Below are positions 23,504 through 37,082 of a stretch of DNA of 64,000 nt, in pieces (the first letter of the stretch is position 1; each line of letters opens with the position of its first letter). Below the pieces are notes generated by a model. It was not told the origin of the DNA. It saw only the letters and a program-made list of their open reading frames with translations, and did no database searches. Position numbers and translations under genes: made by a program. The stretch comes from Melanocharis versteri (Eukaryota > Chordata > Aves > Passeriformes > Melanocharitidae), in NCBI GenBank assembly GCA_013397845.1, contig VZTG01002324.1, positions 648,271-712,270 of the forward strand, given 5' to 3'.

Positions 23504-26500
23504 ACCGGTTCTTCCTCATAAGCACGTCTTGGGTAAATGAAGTACAAGAACCTAGGTCTGAAATTCTTCAAAGTTTGAACAAACCTCAGACTTTGATCTT
23601 GGCTGTGAGTCTTGCTGTCAGTGCAGAATCAGTGATGGTGAATCCGTCACTTGCTGTTTGAATCTTCACTAGAACTCTTGCTTGTTTATTTAGTCTCACT
23701 CCCCAAACATAAGGCACCTGCTTGTTTACCATAAAGGTAAATACTGTCATATAATTACTGACCTGGATGCTTAGTAACCTATTTCTGCATTCTTGCTATT
23801 AACTAACAACTGCAGGGAATGTTTGTGGCCTACAAAATGTTGCTTATTATTGAGGTGGCCTGAATGTATCATGCTGATAAGCTTAGTTTCACTGGTTTTT
23901 GTCGTGATCCTCTACATTATGTATAGACACAGCTCTAGAGAATCTCCTCTGAATTTACTCACTTAATCTTGTGGGAGCCTCAAATGCGTGTGGGAAGATT
24001 TGAAAATGATACTATAAACAGGAAAAAGTCATTACAGCAAGAGTCAAGCCTAAGCTATAAATTAGAGTCCTAAGCTTCTTTGGGGTTTCTGGTTGGCAGC
24101 ACTCCAGCATTGGACAGTTCTGGCCATGTTTAGCATTTTGCTTGTATTCTTCTTATAATTAAGTTATATCAGTGCCATCTCATGCAAATTGTGTATGTAT
24201 GAAATATATGCATTGTATATCCATATATGAATTTCAAAATCGGTTAAGATAATCATGTCACATTAGATAGCATAAAAGGACAGAAGGTTCAAGTGGGAGG
24301 CTTTGGCAGTTTGAGCAGACATCCTTAAATCAACAACATAAATTTTAATATAGTAATTGTATTACACCAAATGTATGTGTTAACAGGATGCTGCTTCCAG
24401 ACTGTTTACAGAGAATGCAAGAGAGAAGTAAAATAATATTAATACATTCATATTTTTTCTAACATCTTTGTTTTTTAAATCTTCTGCAAACAATCCAGCC
24501 CAAACAAATCTTTGTTTTTATAATCTACTCAATTTCTAAAACCCCTACTGGGTTAGACTTTCCAATTAAAATATGATTCTTTATGCTTTTTTTCATAGGA
24601 AATGTTTACTCAGACATTGCACAGTGTTTTCTTCAATATATGACTTTAGCATTGCAAGAAATTAAAATTTCCAGAGTCTTGTTTAACCTCATTTCTAATA
24701 ATAATTCACAGACAAGTATCCATTAATTTATCATGTCAGTCAGGGGCACCAACACATCGGGACACTCTTTGGGCATGTAAGCAGACTAAATATTGTCAAG
24801 ATTTTCCCTGATTCCCTTTTTTTTAATAGGATTGTGATGAGGTGAAGAGAACCAGAATTTTCCCTGATTTTTACACAAGAAATGCCAAGACCACCTGTTC
24901 AGCTAATCTTGGTTCTGGTATCATTCCACAAGCCCTGACCAATGGCTACCAGGGCGAATTCTTCAGTACACCTGAAACGCACAAGTAACACAAAACAGGT
25001 GATGCCAAGAATTTACTTTGTGCTTTGCAGGGGCTACTTCACACTCACCCTGGGCACTAGCAGGCTTTGACTGGTGAAGTGCAGCAGGCAAGCTCTTGGA
25101 GTGTGAATCTTCCAGTTTTGTTTCCCTCAAAAGAAGGTCCTTCTCGAGCTCTGAGGCTGTTCCACAACTGAACCAACTTATTCTTAAGTAGAGATGGGTC
25201 AGGAGATTACTTTTGTGTAATCCCAAAGCCACTGGCCAATGCCTGCATTCCACAGAGATGGCAGGTAGTCCACTGGAATTCTCAACACCTTGAAACAGCA
25301 TTTGGTTTTGATGTGGATGAGAATCTTAAAAAATGCAGGCAACATGAGAATAACTTGTTCCAAGCCTCTCCCCTTCTCCTTCTCTCTCTCCTCCCAGAGC
25401 AAGTAAAACCATATAAAGAAGAGAGATTATGGTGTCTAAGTAACCATCTCAACGTTAGAAAGTCACAGTGATATAAAAATTGTTCTAATTTTAATAAGCT
25501 GTTAAAGAGATTTCTTATTATGTTAAATCCTCAGATTGAGTCCCTACTGCTACAATATATACAAACACCAATAAATGTTCCAAATCAATTGTTCGTATTA
25601 ACATTAAACTGGATAACCTAAAAGAAAGGTAATTGCTGTTTAATTCTAGCATCTTTACAAGTGTCCATTTTAGCTATTGTCTCAGGTTACTGAGATTTAT
25701 ACTTAGTTTTGTAAGTGTGTATATTCTATGTTATAGAGTTAGTACAGAGAGAGACTAATTGAGATCACCATGGGAGTTAAGATTATGTATTGATAAATGC
25801 CAGGATGATATTGTGCTTCCATAATCCTCATCAGTGCAGCCATGAAAATTAATGCTATTTCTGTATTGCACTATTTTCGTCTAACAGTTTGAGTGGAAAA
25901 CATCTGATCTGGAATTGTTTGCAGTGGATAAAAGCAGCCTGCATAGTAAAGGATCTGACATATTTGTAAACCAGCAATTATGGCATATACCCAGCAATTT
26001 GAAATATTTCCGAATTGTTCAGCACATCCCCAGATTGCTCATGTAATGAAAGCACATGAAAATGTTATTATCATTGTTTCTAGTTGTCTTTCATTTCCCA
26101 CTGGAAACTTTTTTGTCAACTTAATACATTTTTGTTTGTTTTCAGCTCTAGCTTTATTTGGTTTTGGTCCTGGAATGAAAATGAGCTAATGACACCTTTT
26201 CTCAGTCTGCAGAGGCTTCCTCTGTCTGGCAAGAGCAGATTAGTTGCTCAGTGCATGATCTCAGAGTGAGGTTGGGTGTTGCTGCGTTATTGTTTATTCA
26301 TATTTATTTTAGAGGGGGGAGATCCACGATGTATCTGTACAGGACAGTGTCATCTACACTGTCTGAACACTATTAATGGCACCTTGTATCTTAAAAATAA
26401 ACACAATTGACTCTCCACTTTTTTGGTTTGTTTTTTGGTTTTTTAATTATTAAATTAAAAGAAGATATTTAATAGAAATCTGAAGAACCCCTTGCCAAAG

Positions 26501-26640
26501 GTCCAACTTACCAACTCATAGTATTTTTAAGAGTTGAGAACAGAAGTGACTCAGGGATTAGGAGTTATAGTTGTATCATTTTACCTTTGGATTTTCAGTC
26601 TGAAGCTAGTCAGGTTGGTGACAAGTATTAACAGAAGCAT
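23504..26640. other. non-coding, nothing recognised
   Basis: A+T-rich. The words gattttccctgatt and gaattttccctgattt occur about 50 bp apart near 24800-24865, a weak local duplication. Minus-strand frames at 24963-25301 (112 codons) and 25199-25402 lack any recognisable domain. Confidence 0.5.
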
Positions 26641-27005
26641 TACTTAACAGCTTGGAATAGGATACAAAAGAACAGTCACAATCCCCCCTGCCCCATGCTC
26701 CAAATGTTCTATAGACACTCTTCATGCTGGAAGCACAGAACAGCTGTAGGCCCCCCCAAAATAGCTCTCAGATGACTTTCCTGCCTAATCCATAAGGAGT
26801 GCAGAGTTGCTTTATTCTCTGCAGCATGGCCACCACAGCCAGGGACAAGCGGGGATGGCTGCAGCGTCTCCATCGTCAGCTGCTGCCAAAGGAGCGCCTC
26901 GGGAGCACAGACAGGCTCTTAGAAAATGGAGTGGTTCTCTGGATGTGCTGATCCACAGGGGACCGGGCTGGCACATACTCGGAAGAAGTGGTGAATAGGG
27001 GAGGC
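26641..27005. other. G+C-richer patch of unknown nature
   Basis: Visibly richer in G and C than its flanks, particularly 26820-26990, with a C run at 26752-26757. The frame at 26807-26998 (63 codons) starts inside it and has no recognisable domain. It could be an old LTR or CR1 remnant, a conserved element or an exon. Nothing I can read decides this. Confidence 0.3.
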
Positions 27006-27711
27006 TTACCTCAAATGCAAATCAGCTAGTACAAAGAATTTTGATGATAATGCCCCAATGAAAGCTTATAAAGAATTAAAATATGACAACTGTCATAACA
27101 ACAGAAAACTGTTATAATATGAGATTGTTTCACTAATTTGTCCTGGCATCCCTGAGGATAAGCAGGCATTTTAGTTCTCCGTTTTTCATTTTGTTTGTCT
27201 GATATCAACCTAAGCATCTAGACTGCAGTGCTTTAAAACACAAACCTTGGAGAAGAATATCAAGCTGTGTGCAAACATACTGGAGATAGATTTGCCAGGG
27301 CTACATGTTGTCTCTGGTACGATCACTCAATTACCAATAAAACCTCTGCAAACAAATGTGTCTTCAGTTTAAACAAGAATATAATAATACATATACTTCG
27401 AAACTGCAGAGCCTACATAAACTAAATAAATCATCAGGCCACAGCAAAGAATAGGATTACTCTAACTTCAGACCTAATGATAAAAGCAGTTTTTAAGGAT
27501 GTCCTTAACAAAGGACAGAAGAAAGTGTGGACAAAATCAGATTATTTGGATCCCCAGCAATTTCTTCTGGCCTTATGCAACTTTCTCAGCCCCAAGAGAT
27601 CTCATCCATGACTGAGTCTCCTGAGCATTATTGCACTGCAACCACGTGAAGAAAGTACAAAATTATTAGCACAGACTTAAAACCAATCTGAATAGATCAT
27701 ATACATAGCTG

Positions 27712-27815
27712 ACACACAGGAAAAACATAGCTATGTTTAAAGTGAAAATAAATTTGTAAGTCCAAGAGAAATACACATTCCTCTTCTCTTTCTCACATAA
27801 ATCCACTGACACACT
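27712..27815 (+). repeat. unnamed repeat, copy 1 of 3
   Basis: The core, about 27717-27753 (aggaaaaacatagctatgtt and on to gaaaataaat), matches the copy beginning at 28950 at all but about four of 37 positions. After the core, a pyrimidine-rich stretch (ttcctcttctctttctc) matches a similar stretch at the same relative place in copy 2. I do not recognise the family. Confidence 0.5.
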
Positions 27816-28949
27816 GCTGGCATTCATAAATGTTTTGAGAAGAAGAGGTTGTCTTCACTTTCCATTAGTCAATTAAAAACTACTGTCAAAGGAACTATAT
27901 TTCAGAAGCTATGAGTCCATGTAATGTCAACTTCAGGCTCTTTAAAGAGATTTCAGAGTTGCTATATAAAATAGAGTAATGAAAATGAAACTTGATAGAC
28001 ACTTCTAGCTGTCACTTGTTAGAGTTTTTACTATATGGATTTTAATTTCTCCATTGTATCAGGCCTGTTTTATTAGTCCACGCAGATGCTAAGCAGACAA
28101 TGTCTGTGTAAATTTCTTATTTTCCTGCAACAAGGATCTCTTGACACATGTGGTTTTCCATTAAATAGTCTAAAACTTCAGAAGCTTAAAAGTTTACAGC
28201 ATACAAAGGTGAAAACTCTCAGCATAATCTATTTTTATAGTAAATAGTGTTTGGTATAGTCATGGTTTTGAAAAACAAACTTATTTGCTTATTTCTTCAC
28301 AGCTTTTGACAAGAAGAAATTGCTTTCGTATTATTTCCCAGATTTACAGAAATAAGAGTTACTAATATTAAATACAGATTTTAACTGTACAAAGTATATA
28401 GAAAAACTGAAAACACACCTAGAAAAAAAAAACATTTCAGACATGCATCTGTACTTCATTTTGCCTAGCACTTCCTTCTTTTTCTATAACTCTCTTCTTC
28501 CCCAGTTTTCTTCTGAAACTCAATATTTTCTTGATATTATTACTAAGCATTTCTTCATTCTTCTCTTTGTCCAAGATTCTTTTCATGAGTAAAAATTAAC
28601 CTGTGTGTACTCTATTAGTCTTCAAACTGTTTGAGTCTTTTCTATTTGCTTCTTTTTACTATTTCTCCTCTTATTTTCTGTCTTAAAAGTTAAAAAAAAA
28701 TTGAATAAGGAAAAAAAGTGTTTCATAATTTTCTAGTTGAAGATGAAAGGAGAGGAGGGAGAGTACTGCAGATGTCAATTGCGAAAATTACCTTGTCTCC
28801 ATGATCAGCCAGACCTTGAATTTATTGAACTACAGGGCACTCTACAAGGTCTATTTAGTTTCTCACATTTGTTTCACAGCACTGAACTGAAGGAACCGAA
28901 TGATTTGAGCGTGGTTATTGATTAATATTTTTTATTATAGATATTGTTC
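27816..28949. other. non-coding, nothing recognised
   Basis: A+T-rich with a pyrimidine-rich portion at 28470-28680. It separates copy 1 from copy 2 of the local repeat. Confidence 0.5.
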
Positions 28950-29105
28950 CAGGCACTTCAGGAAAAATATAGGTATGTTTAAAAGAAAATAAATACATAA
29001 ATAAGATGGCGTGCTGGACTCCTTCTCTCTTGCTCTTTCTCTCCCACCACATGTGTATCCATTAGCCCAGCTCTGGAAAGCTCCCTGAACAATTCATAAC
29101 GATAG
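28950..29105 (+). repeat. unnamed repeat, copy 2 of 3
   Basis: Begins caggcacttcaggaaaaata and carries acataaataagat at 28995-29007, a pyrimidine-rich middle (29018-29046), and an end like aaagctccctgaacaattc. The next copy starts directly after it, so copies 2 and 3 form a diverged tandem duplication with a period of about 156 bp. Confidence 0.6.
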
Positions 29106-29230
29106 CAGGCACTTAGGAAAAAGTATAGGGATGTTTAAAGCTAAAACATATACATAAATAAGACAGTAAGGCAGGCTATATGCATATGTCAGCAGAGATG
29201 TGAAAGCTGTCTGAAGAATTCTGTCAGTAG
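29106..29230 (+). repeat. unnamed repeat, copy 3 of 3
   Basis: Begins caggcacttaggaaaaagta, has tacataaataaga at 29151-29163 and ends with gaaagctgtctgaagaattc, each in the same order as in the preceding copy. The pyrimidine-rich middle is shortened or lost. Confidence 0.6.
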
Positions 29231-31774
29231 TAAGTGTGCCACAGGGCAACTACATGAACACTCAAGTGAGATGGACCAAAATAATTCCTTCCCTGAGCAG
29301 TACCCTGCAAGAGCGTGACTTAATGATACAAAGGACATTCACAGGACAACGGGGGATGTGAAAGCTCTGCCTGGAGGAGCACTGGCTGCTGTTTTAGTAA
29401 GTTTGGTTTTTTTGGGGTTTTTTGAGGATTAAATCGTACCTGTAATGCTAAGGGAAAATTCAAAAATTCAGAATTTCAGACTCACACTTTAAAAGTTGTA
29501 TACTTAAAAGTACAGAACTGTGCCATGTTTTCATGGTTTGATAAGCTTAATTCATGACAAGAGAAAAACTTTGTCCTTAAACTGTTTTCTGAAGTGGCTT
29601 GGGTCATGAATGTACTCGAGGCCCGTGTGTGTCTGTTACTACTTATTAAAAACATTTTCTAAATGCCTTTGGCTAAATCACAGAGAGGCTGTAAGTACCT
29701 ACTAAGACTTCTCAAACAGAGTGAGTCTGCAACAGCTGCTGTTTCTCAATTCACACACTTCCCAGTTTCTCACTAGCGCCTTCGTGGAGACAAACCCTTC
29801 CTGGTGACTGAAGCAGATTTTCTGCATCAAAAATGTCTCTTATTTGTGTTGCAATGAAGAGATTTCATATTTCAGTGTCAAACCATGTCACTACAAGACA
29901 AACAGAAAACACTTTAATCTCAAACTATGTCTACACAACGAACCGAAGGTGTGATGACAGTAGAGACATCCCTTCTAGTTTGAATTTAGCTAGCATGGGA
30001 GATGAGAAGAGCCTGCATGTTTAAGTGTAAGCTAGTAGAAACCTGATGGGGACACACCCTTGGGCTGCTAAGGAACAAAAAGGAGCCATTCTTTGGGTTA
30101 ACAGATTCCTAACAGAGCCATCTCGTTTTATGGTCTGCAGGATAAAGGTCTGGCATGTAATGTCAGTGCAGAACAACACGTTTTCATTTTACATCATGTA
30201 AATTTTTATTGATAATATATTGAGTTTAAATACTAACATATTCCAGGCAGAAGGCTTGCACTACCAAATCCTGTTATGCTGGCAAAATCATAACCTTAAA
30301 CAGTATGTTTTCACAAACTATTAAGTCTTCCTTGTTTCTCTTGTTTACTTATCCTATTTCTGGCACTAGTATCCAAATAGTGAGATTTTCAGCCAATTGA
30401 TCCATTATCTTCCTTCTTATCTCTTCTCTGACCCTGCAATGAATAAGTCAGTCTTTTCCCAGATTTTATTACGGTCCTGATTTTATATCTGCTCATAATA
30501 TCTTGGGATTTTTTTTTTCCAAGTCTGTGCAAGTTTTATGCTAACAAAGCTTCCTGGTTTATTTCAGCATGCCTTTAGTTTTTATAAAATAGCCTGGTTT
30601 TGACTTAGGAAATATAAAATATTCCTGTCAACAAGTGGCAAACATTCAGTGACAGATGTCAAAAATAAGGAATATGTTAGAACTTTTCAGATGTTACCTC
30701 TTGTCAGAGTTTCAGAAGTCTATAACCATCGTACATTTGTACATGGCCCCTGCTTCTGTGACATAATCAAATATATACAAAAAAGACTAAGGATAATAAA
30801 TAGAACTCAAAAGAAAATGTTGAAAGTCTTAAACAAAATCTGAACATTTGCAAAAAATTTTCAAATGCTGCACTGATTAGGAGGAAACTGTTTCCCTACT
30901 GTAGAAAGGAAGAGGTTTAATCTTGTTATGAATCAGAATAGAAATATCTAGAAATATCATTTCTGGTAAAATGGAAAATCAAATTTTTGGGCAGAGCTGT
31001 TAATCCTTATGCTAAGTGTGGCCTGTATGACATGGAAAAGAGTCAGTTCAGCTGCCGCAGAAGCTGGAAGCTCCCCTTGTTTGATAATGAAGAAACAAGT
31101 AGACATTCTCTTTTGTTACAGTTCTAATTCACAGACTGTTCCATCTAACAGAATACTAATTACCTTAAGTGGATTTCACAGTTGACAGAGACCTTTGCCG
31201 GGAAGACAAGCTTGACAAAGGCAATTGAAACTTAGCTAATGAAGAATACGAGATCCACCTTTGAGGAATGTTAAGTAAGTGCTTTGCTTTTCATGAAAGG
31301 TACCTCTTTTATATGTAAAGTAACCATAGAAATGTCAACATTTCATTTTTAGACACCTTGCTAAGTTCTGCAGAGGGTTATCAAATTACCTTTAGGTTTT
31401 CCTTTTCTGTAATTACATTTATTCATAGAGCATTTCCTTGCAGTGAAGCTGTGTGAACCAATCCTGAAAAAGGCACTCTTAATGTTTGCTTAACACAGCT
31501 TAATCAAACCCGTCTTCATATTGACAATCACAGGATAGCAGAAATTTTTCTTGCAAATGAGGGCTATGCAGGTGTGTGTTTAGTTATTACACAGTGACTT
31601 GAAACACACAAAAGTGCAGGTGAGAGCCTGTACTGAAAAAATGTTCTTTAGGTATCATCTTACCTTGGGTAGCTCAAAATATGCAAATAACTACTGCCTT
31701 TTGTGCTGCTTCTTGAGCTAATGCCAGCTTGGAATTAATATGAATTTGGGATGCTTTAGAAGCTACTGAGGAAG
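29231..31774. other. non-coding, nothing recognised
   Basis: A+T-rich with a T/G-rich patch at 29405-29426. Frames at 29833-30024 and 30649-30843 (63 and 64 codons) show no recognisable domain. Confidence 0.5.
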
Positions 31775-31960
31775 ATGAGCAGAACCTTGCTTGTGTGGCT
31801 GGCCGGAGTTCTGCTTGTTCAGTCAGGATCAAAGCCGCCCAATCCAAAAGCTTTAAGATTAACCCCCTCCTTTTTATACAATATGTTTCTTTCTCAGTGT
31901 GGATCTGATGGTACTACAGTGTTCTTACACACTGGAGGGTACACTGATGTGATCCTGTGA
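31775..31960 (+). other. signal-peptide-like open frame with splice-like sites, unconfirmed
   Basis: An ATG in a purine context (gaag before it) starts MSRTLLVWLAGVLLVQSGSK. This has the plan of a secretory signal peptide: one early Arg, an uninterrupted hydrophobic core (LLVWLAGVLLV), then small and polar residues. The frame runs 61 codons to a stop at 31958-31960 that lies inside a donor-like GTGAGT (31957-31962). A tract ending tttctttctcag lies inside the frame (to 31897), so a 59-bp exon 31898-31956 is an alternative reading. The downstream residues match no family I know. A chance frame is the leading alternative. Confidence 0.17.
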
Positions 31961-31962
31961 GT

Positions 31963-33178
31963 ATTTTATGGCTCACCTCCGTTTTTCAGAGAATTAAGTC
32001 TTTAGGTTTCAGCACCAGTAAGATGTTTGATATGTAAATAAATTGAAGTTGTTCAGGTAGTGGAAAGTTTCAAAGACATCTTAAAGCCAGAAAGCAGTTT
32101 ATTTTCCAGTTATTACAGGTTTTACTGAAGAAGCCAATCAGAGAAGGATTCCTTTGAAAGTGATCTAGTTTAGAGTTTCTGCTCTCCCTATTCGGAATCA
32201 TGTCCTACATGATAGTTTCAATTATTTATTACAAGGCAATGGTAAAAAAGTGTTAATTAGCAAAGATGAAAAAGACTGACTCAATGGGAGCTCCTGTTAA
32301 GGAGCTCTTATTTCTAATGCCTGAGGTGACCACTAATTTACAGCTTTTGATAGCTTGCATGTATGGTTCACAGAATAAATTGGTCTTGGGGAAAATACGC
32401 TGTACACCTTATTCACTGTGTTTGATAAAGAAGATCTAGCTTTTGCTGTTGTTTTTCTTTTTTTTTTAGTTCGTGTGATTTAGTTTTGATAAAATGGTTT
32501 AACTTGGCAGTGTTAGAAATTAAAATATGCAAAGAGAGCAAGAATGACACTGGAACTGCAAGATTTTCTGCATTCAGCTGAAATGCCCATACCCAGCCCA
32601 AGAGGCCAGCTCTAAAAATAATCATGCTTTTTTTCTCATTTCTGTGCTGATGTCAGCTAGTCTTTTGCATCTTATTAAAAGCTCTTTTAAAAAGCTTTAA
32701 CAATACTAATATCCCAAGATATTTGCTTTTTTTGTTTGTCTTAGTAACAATAAGAAAGAGGAAAACTAACACATGACTAGATGATATGGAAATCATGCAG
32801 AAGACTGAAACTAAAATTTCTCTTCATCATAATGCATCAAAAATATCTTCATATTTTATTTTTTAGTATTTAATCACAGCTAGATCTACACAACAGTGCA
32901 AAACAAGTTCCTTAACAAAATTAAGTATTTCAATTAATTAGAATACTGAACAAGGGCAAACAATACAGTGGTCAGAGGTCTAGTTTGACTCTTTTTGGCC
33001 TGTAATCGCTAATGGAGATATCAGCTTGTTTCTTGAAAGTTAGTACACAGGAATTCATATTTGTCACTCTTTGTCCTAACTGGATTTTATATAGATGTGG
33101 CTGGTATGTGACTTGCATGTGAAGGATTCTGTGTCTCCCTCCCTGTCCCTCCTTTATTCCCAACTCTCCTAGTCATTA
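31963..33178. other. non-coding, nothing recognised
   Basis: A+T-rich. Minus-strand frames at 32413-32625 and 32972-33163 lack recognisable features. Confidence 0.5.
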
Positions 33179-33245
33179 CCAAACAAACAAACAGAAAAAA
33201 AAGGAAAAAAAATAAACAAAACAAAACACCAAAACCCCCACAAAT
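33179..33245. repeat. A-rich (CAAA)n-like low-complexity tract
   Basis: Begins with three CAAA units, continues as A runs with scattered G and C, and ends in a C-rich patch. Confidence 0.9.
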
Positions 33246-36200
33246 CCAAAAAGTCAACTAAATAAGTCTACTACTTTTGTTCATTTCTTTTGGCATTTAA
33301 CATTGTTAGGTCAAGAGAACCATGCAAAATTTTTAGTGACCACTGTGGGAGACTGGGACTTCCAAGGCTCCAAGATGTGCCACGCTTCACTCACAGTGAA
33401 TCCTTCAAGGCAAGCAGGAGTCTTGAATTCTGAGTATTTTTTTATTTACCTCAGGTCATTGGCTTGGTGTTCAGCTGGTAGAAATTACTGGAATTTTTTT
33501 TTCCAAGGATATCTGAAAACGTGAAGTTTTTTGACTGAGTGCCTGTTCCATCAGTGCTAACCCAGAATCCAGACTGTCCATTTACTTCTTTCCAATCCTG
33601 CTGCTCTTGCTCATGCCTGTATTCTTCATGTTGTTTCCCAACATCACAGCCATGCAGGACCAATTCAAACCTCCAAGCAGATTAATTCACATGAAAAACT
33701 CCCTCTCTTCTAAATTCTTTATGTTTAGATCTTTCAAGCCTTTCAGAACTTCCTCAATTAACACCTCTCCACTTAGCCTATTTTCCTTGTTTATTTGTTC
33801 ATTTTGTTGTTGTTTTCTTTATTAATGAGATATTAATTGACAGCCTGTGATGTTTCTCATGCTTCAAGGTTTTTTCATCTCCCGATGAGCCTTGCTGAAC
33901 ATAAAATGAAAACAATGAACAAAGTCATTGTGAGAGTTAAACTAAAAAGGACTATAAAATGGTAAAGTCCAGAATTAACAGCAACAGATAAAAGATTGAC
34001 ATGATGCTGCTGTTATGATGAGTTCATTATCACCATGTTGTAGTCAGAACAAAGGTGTGAAAGCAGATGAAGGTTTAACAAATTTAGAGTGTGATGTGAA
34101 AATAAATGAGATAATCACAGTCTATCATAAATTGCTATGGGCTTCAGGACATTTAAAATCCAGGAACAGCTAAAATTCAGATACTTCCAAACTAACTGAA
34201 ATAATTCAACTGTATAGACAGAAAGGTAAATTTACTGGCCTGAGTATCTGAGGTGCATGTCCTCACCTGGAGAGGAGTTTTTGAAGCTCAGGTTTTTGAA
34301 AAGGTGTGGTAATACTTGATTTTACTGTTTTAATGACAGAAAGTAATGATCTCCATTTGTCATCCTGTTCTTCAGGTTTTTAATGTTCTGGAAAATATTT
34401 TGGATATTTAGCATTACTGAAGATAGACAGAATTTTACAAACAGCAATTCTCCCCATTTTCTTATAGAGGCTTCCAGCCTTATTTTATTACCCTTTATTA
34501 CCCTCTATGCATTGATCAGACGGCCCATTAAGAATAGATGTTTAGTTCTTACATAGCTAAGGCTGGATGTCATGAATTTCATACCTGCTGCCATGTGGCA
34601 TGGTATTACCTGTGAAAATTCATGCCTGCTTACATTCCCCTCCTCTGTTTAAAACAAAAAACTGTATGCTTTTTTTTTTTTTTTTTCATTTTTGCATGTC
34701 TTCTCATGCAAAGTCTTTATTTTACCAAAAAGGGAAAGGACTAGTAGGTGATTTCAGAGATTGTGCTCAGATATTCCTTTCAGCCAGGGCCTGGGCCAAC
34801 ATCAAACAGTAAAAAATAACTTGAAAGTACAGAGAGCAGAGGGTATCATCTGCTGGTGTTGAGGTGGGAGCATTTTTTTATAGTGATTCTTTTTTCTTTC
34901 ACTTTCTGGTGGCGTAAAGAAACGTGTCACTCAGTTTTAGAGATTGGTTCTGGGAGTAGGCAGTAGGCTTAACCAATCAGGAAATTAGAGTCCCTATCAT
35001 GAAGCTTCTCTAGTGAATCACAGAAGGGAGTGAAACAAAGCAAAAGGGGATTTATTAAAGATAAAATTTAATTAAAAGGACAGAATATGAAATATAATAA
35101 ATATTAAAATAAAGAAATGCCTTCTGGGGCAGGTAGTGACATGAACATGGGATTAGTTTTAATAAGGTGAATAACCCTCCACTAATATGAGTATTGGGGT
35201 CAGAGTCTAGTCTAAGCATTTGAATATTTTCTTGGGTTCAAATTATTCTTTTCCAGATATGAAACAGTCAGCCTTTTTCTCTTCTAGCTGCACATAATTT
35301 TGAAAATTATTTGGCAGACAAAAAAGAAATAAGAATGGAAAACTACAAGTTTGTGTTTTGTACGGAGGGGGAATTAAAGCCTCTTCCGTTTTAATTAAGT
35401 TCTTCAAGTTTCAGTTGAGATACCAGATGTACCATTGGTGCACCAGAAGACACAAAAAAATGAGTTAACTCATGTTCCTGTACAAAAGTGGATGACAAGT
35501 AAAACTAAAATGGCAAGGAACATTATGCAGATTTTTTTCTGACTGGCAGTTAAAGATTTACATAAAATTAAAATAACCTTTAAAATTAGGACAACCAGGT
35601 CACTCTAATGTGATCTGAATTACTGAGCTAATGATATTCTTACCCTTCCATGTCTTATAGCCACTGCTGCTGAAAATCCAAACCTGTGCAAGAAAAGTTA
35701 AGTTGGAAGAGCTACCCTGAGAAAACTACCCCATACTTCATTGGTGGTACATCTGAAGGCAAAATACAGTTCTTAAGAGGACACTTAAAGCCAGAAATGT
35801 CTATAACTAAAAATAAACAAAACAGCTATTATTTCATATTACTCTTCTTTCTACATTTCAGACCAGTGGGTTTTTTTATGCAGACAGAGATTTGATTTTG
35901 GTGCATATTCTTAATATACTATAAAGAACAAGACTGCAAAGTCATCAGTTATACAGGAGTAATGAAATTAGCAAATAATACTTAATTGATTTTCTGAAAA
36001 GTACGGTCAGGATCCAGCTGCATAAAAGGTACTTTTATGCTGTACTACTGGTAAAAACAAACCCAAAACTGGATTAAGTGGCCAGCTGGGGATACTGACC
36101 CCATAATTGAAGACCTGAGTGGTAAACAAGTATTTTAATTATCCCAATGAAAAGAGTGTCCAGGGGGAGAGGGGAGGAGTGACCAGAGTACATGGTATTC

Positions 36201-36859
36201 TGGCAGTCTTCTAAAGATCCAATCATTGCTCGAGACTATAAATTAGAGGAATCATAAAGAATATATAATCTTTAGGATTTTATAACCTCGTGTGTTCCAT
36301 TTCAGACTCTCCAATGGATGGCAGAATCGAGGCTACTAGTTGTAAATAACCAGGTATGCAGACTTCCTTGCTTTCAGGACAGGAATTTTAACTCTGCTTT
36401 GTGAGTGTGTCTCTTTGTCCTTTGTGTAGGAGGCTGTTTTTCACAGTCTTTTAATGATAAAAATGGTGAAACATTTTTTGTAAGGTTTCAATATGGTTCT
36501 TAGAGGTGATTTGTCTAAATTTATCATTAAGCAAATTATATATAGTTGCCTACAAGCTTCTCTTCTTATTAGAGAATGCTTCCAACCATATATAAATACA
36601 TACATACGCTTGCAGCCTCTGTACAGCTCTAGGTACATATTTCTTAAGTAACTTGATTCATACACTCTAAACATTGGGCGGTGTTCACAGTGATGATTGT
36701 GGGATACATGCATCTCAGTATTTTGTGCATTGATTTGGATGAAAGCACAAAATCACTGCTGGTAAAACATATGGCTGATGCAAGGATTGGTTGAGTGGTA
36801 AATAATTATAATAGTGCCTTGTATTCGTCTGCAATGATCTGGGTTGCAATGGTAATATT
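33246..36859. other. non-coding, nothing recognised
   Basis: A+T-rich with a T run at 34671-34686. Short frames at 33303-33524, 33451-33663, 33607-33825, 34600-34812 and 36441-36713 carry no recognisable domain. Confidence 0.5.
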
Positions 36860-37082
36860 CGTGTGGCTTGAGCTGGGTCAGTCTGTGCTCTGAGGCAGCC
36901 AGACGCCCGCGAGCTCCAATTCAAAGGCAGGTGGATGCAGGCAGCCTAACCAGGGTGTTTGAACTCTCAGCTCTGTTCATTAGCTCATTGAGCTCACGGC
37001 CCCGCTGCTCCTCACTGCACAGACCCTGTTTTGCTGCTGTCTGTGTCTGGAGTGTTAGTAGAAAGCATTTGTGTCTTCCTTA
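36860..37082. other. G+C-richer patch of unknown nature
   Basis: The stretch from about 36868 to 37050 has more G+C and more CpG than its flanks, and is open in one plus frame (36868-37083, 71 codons). The translation has no recognisable domain. No transposon match was seen. A small regulatory element or an old repeat are possible. Confidence 0.3.
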
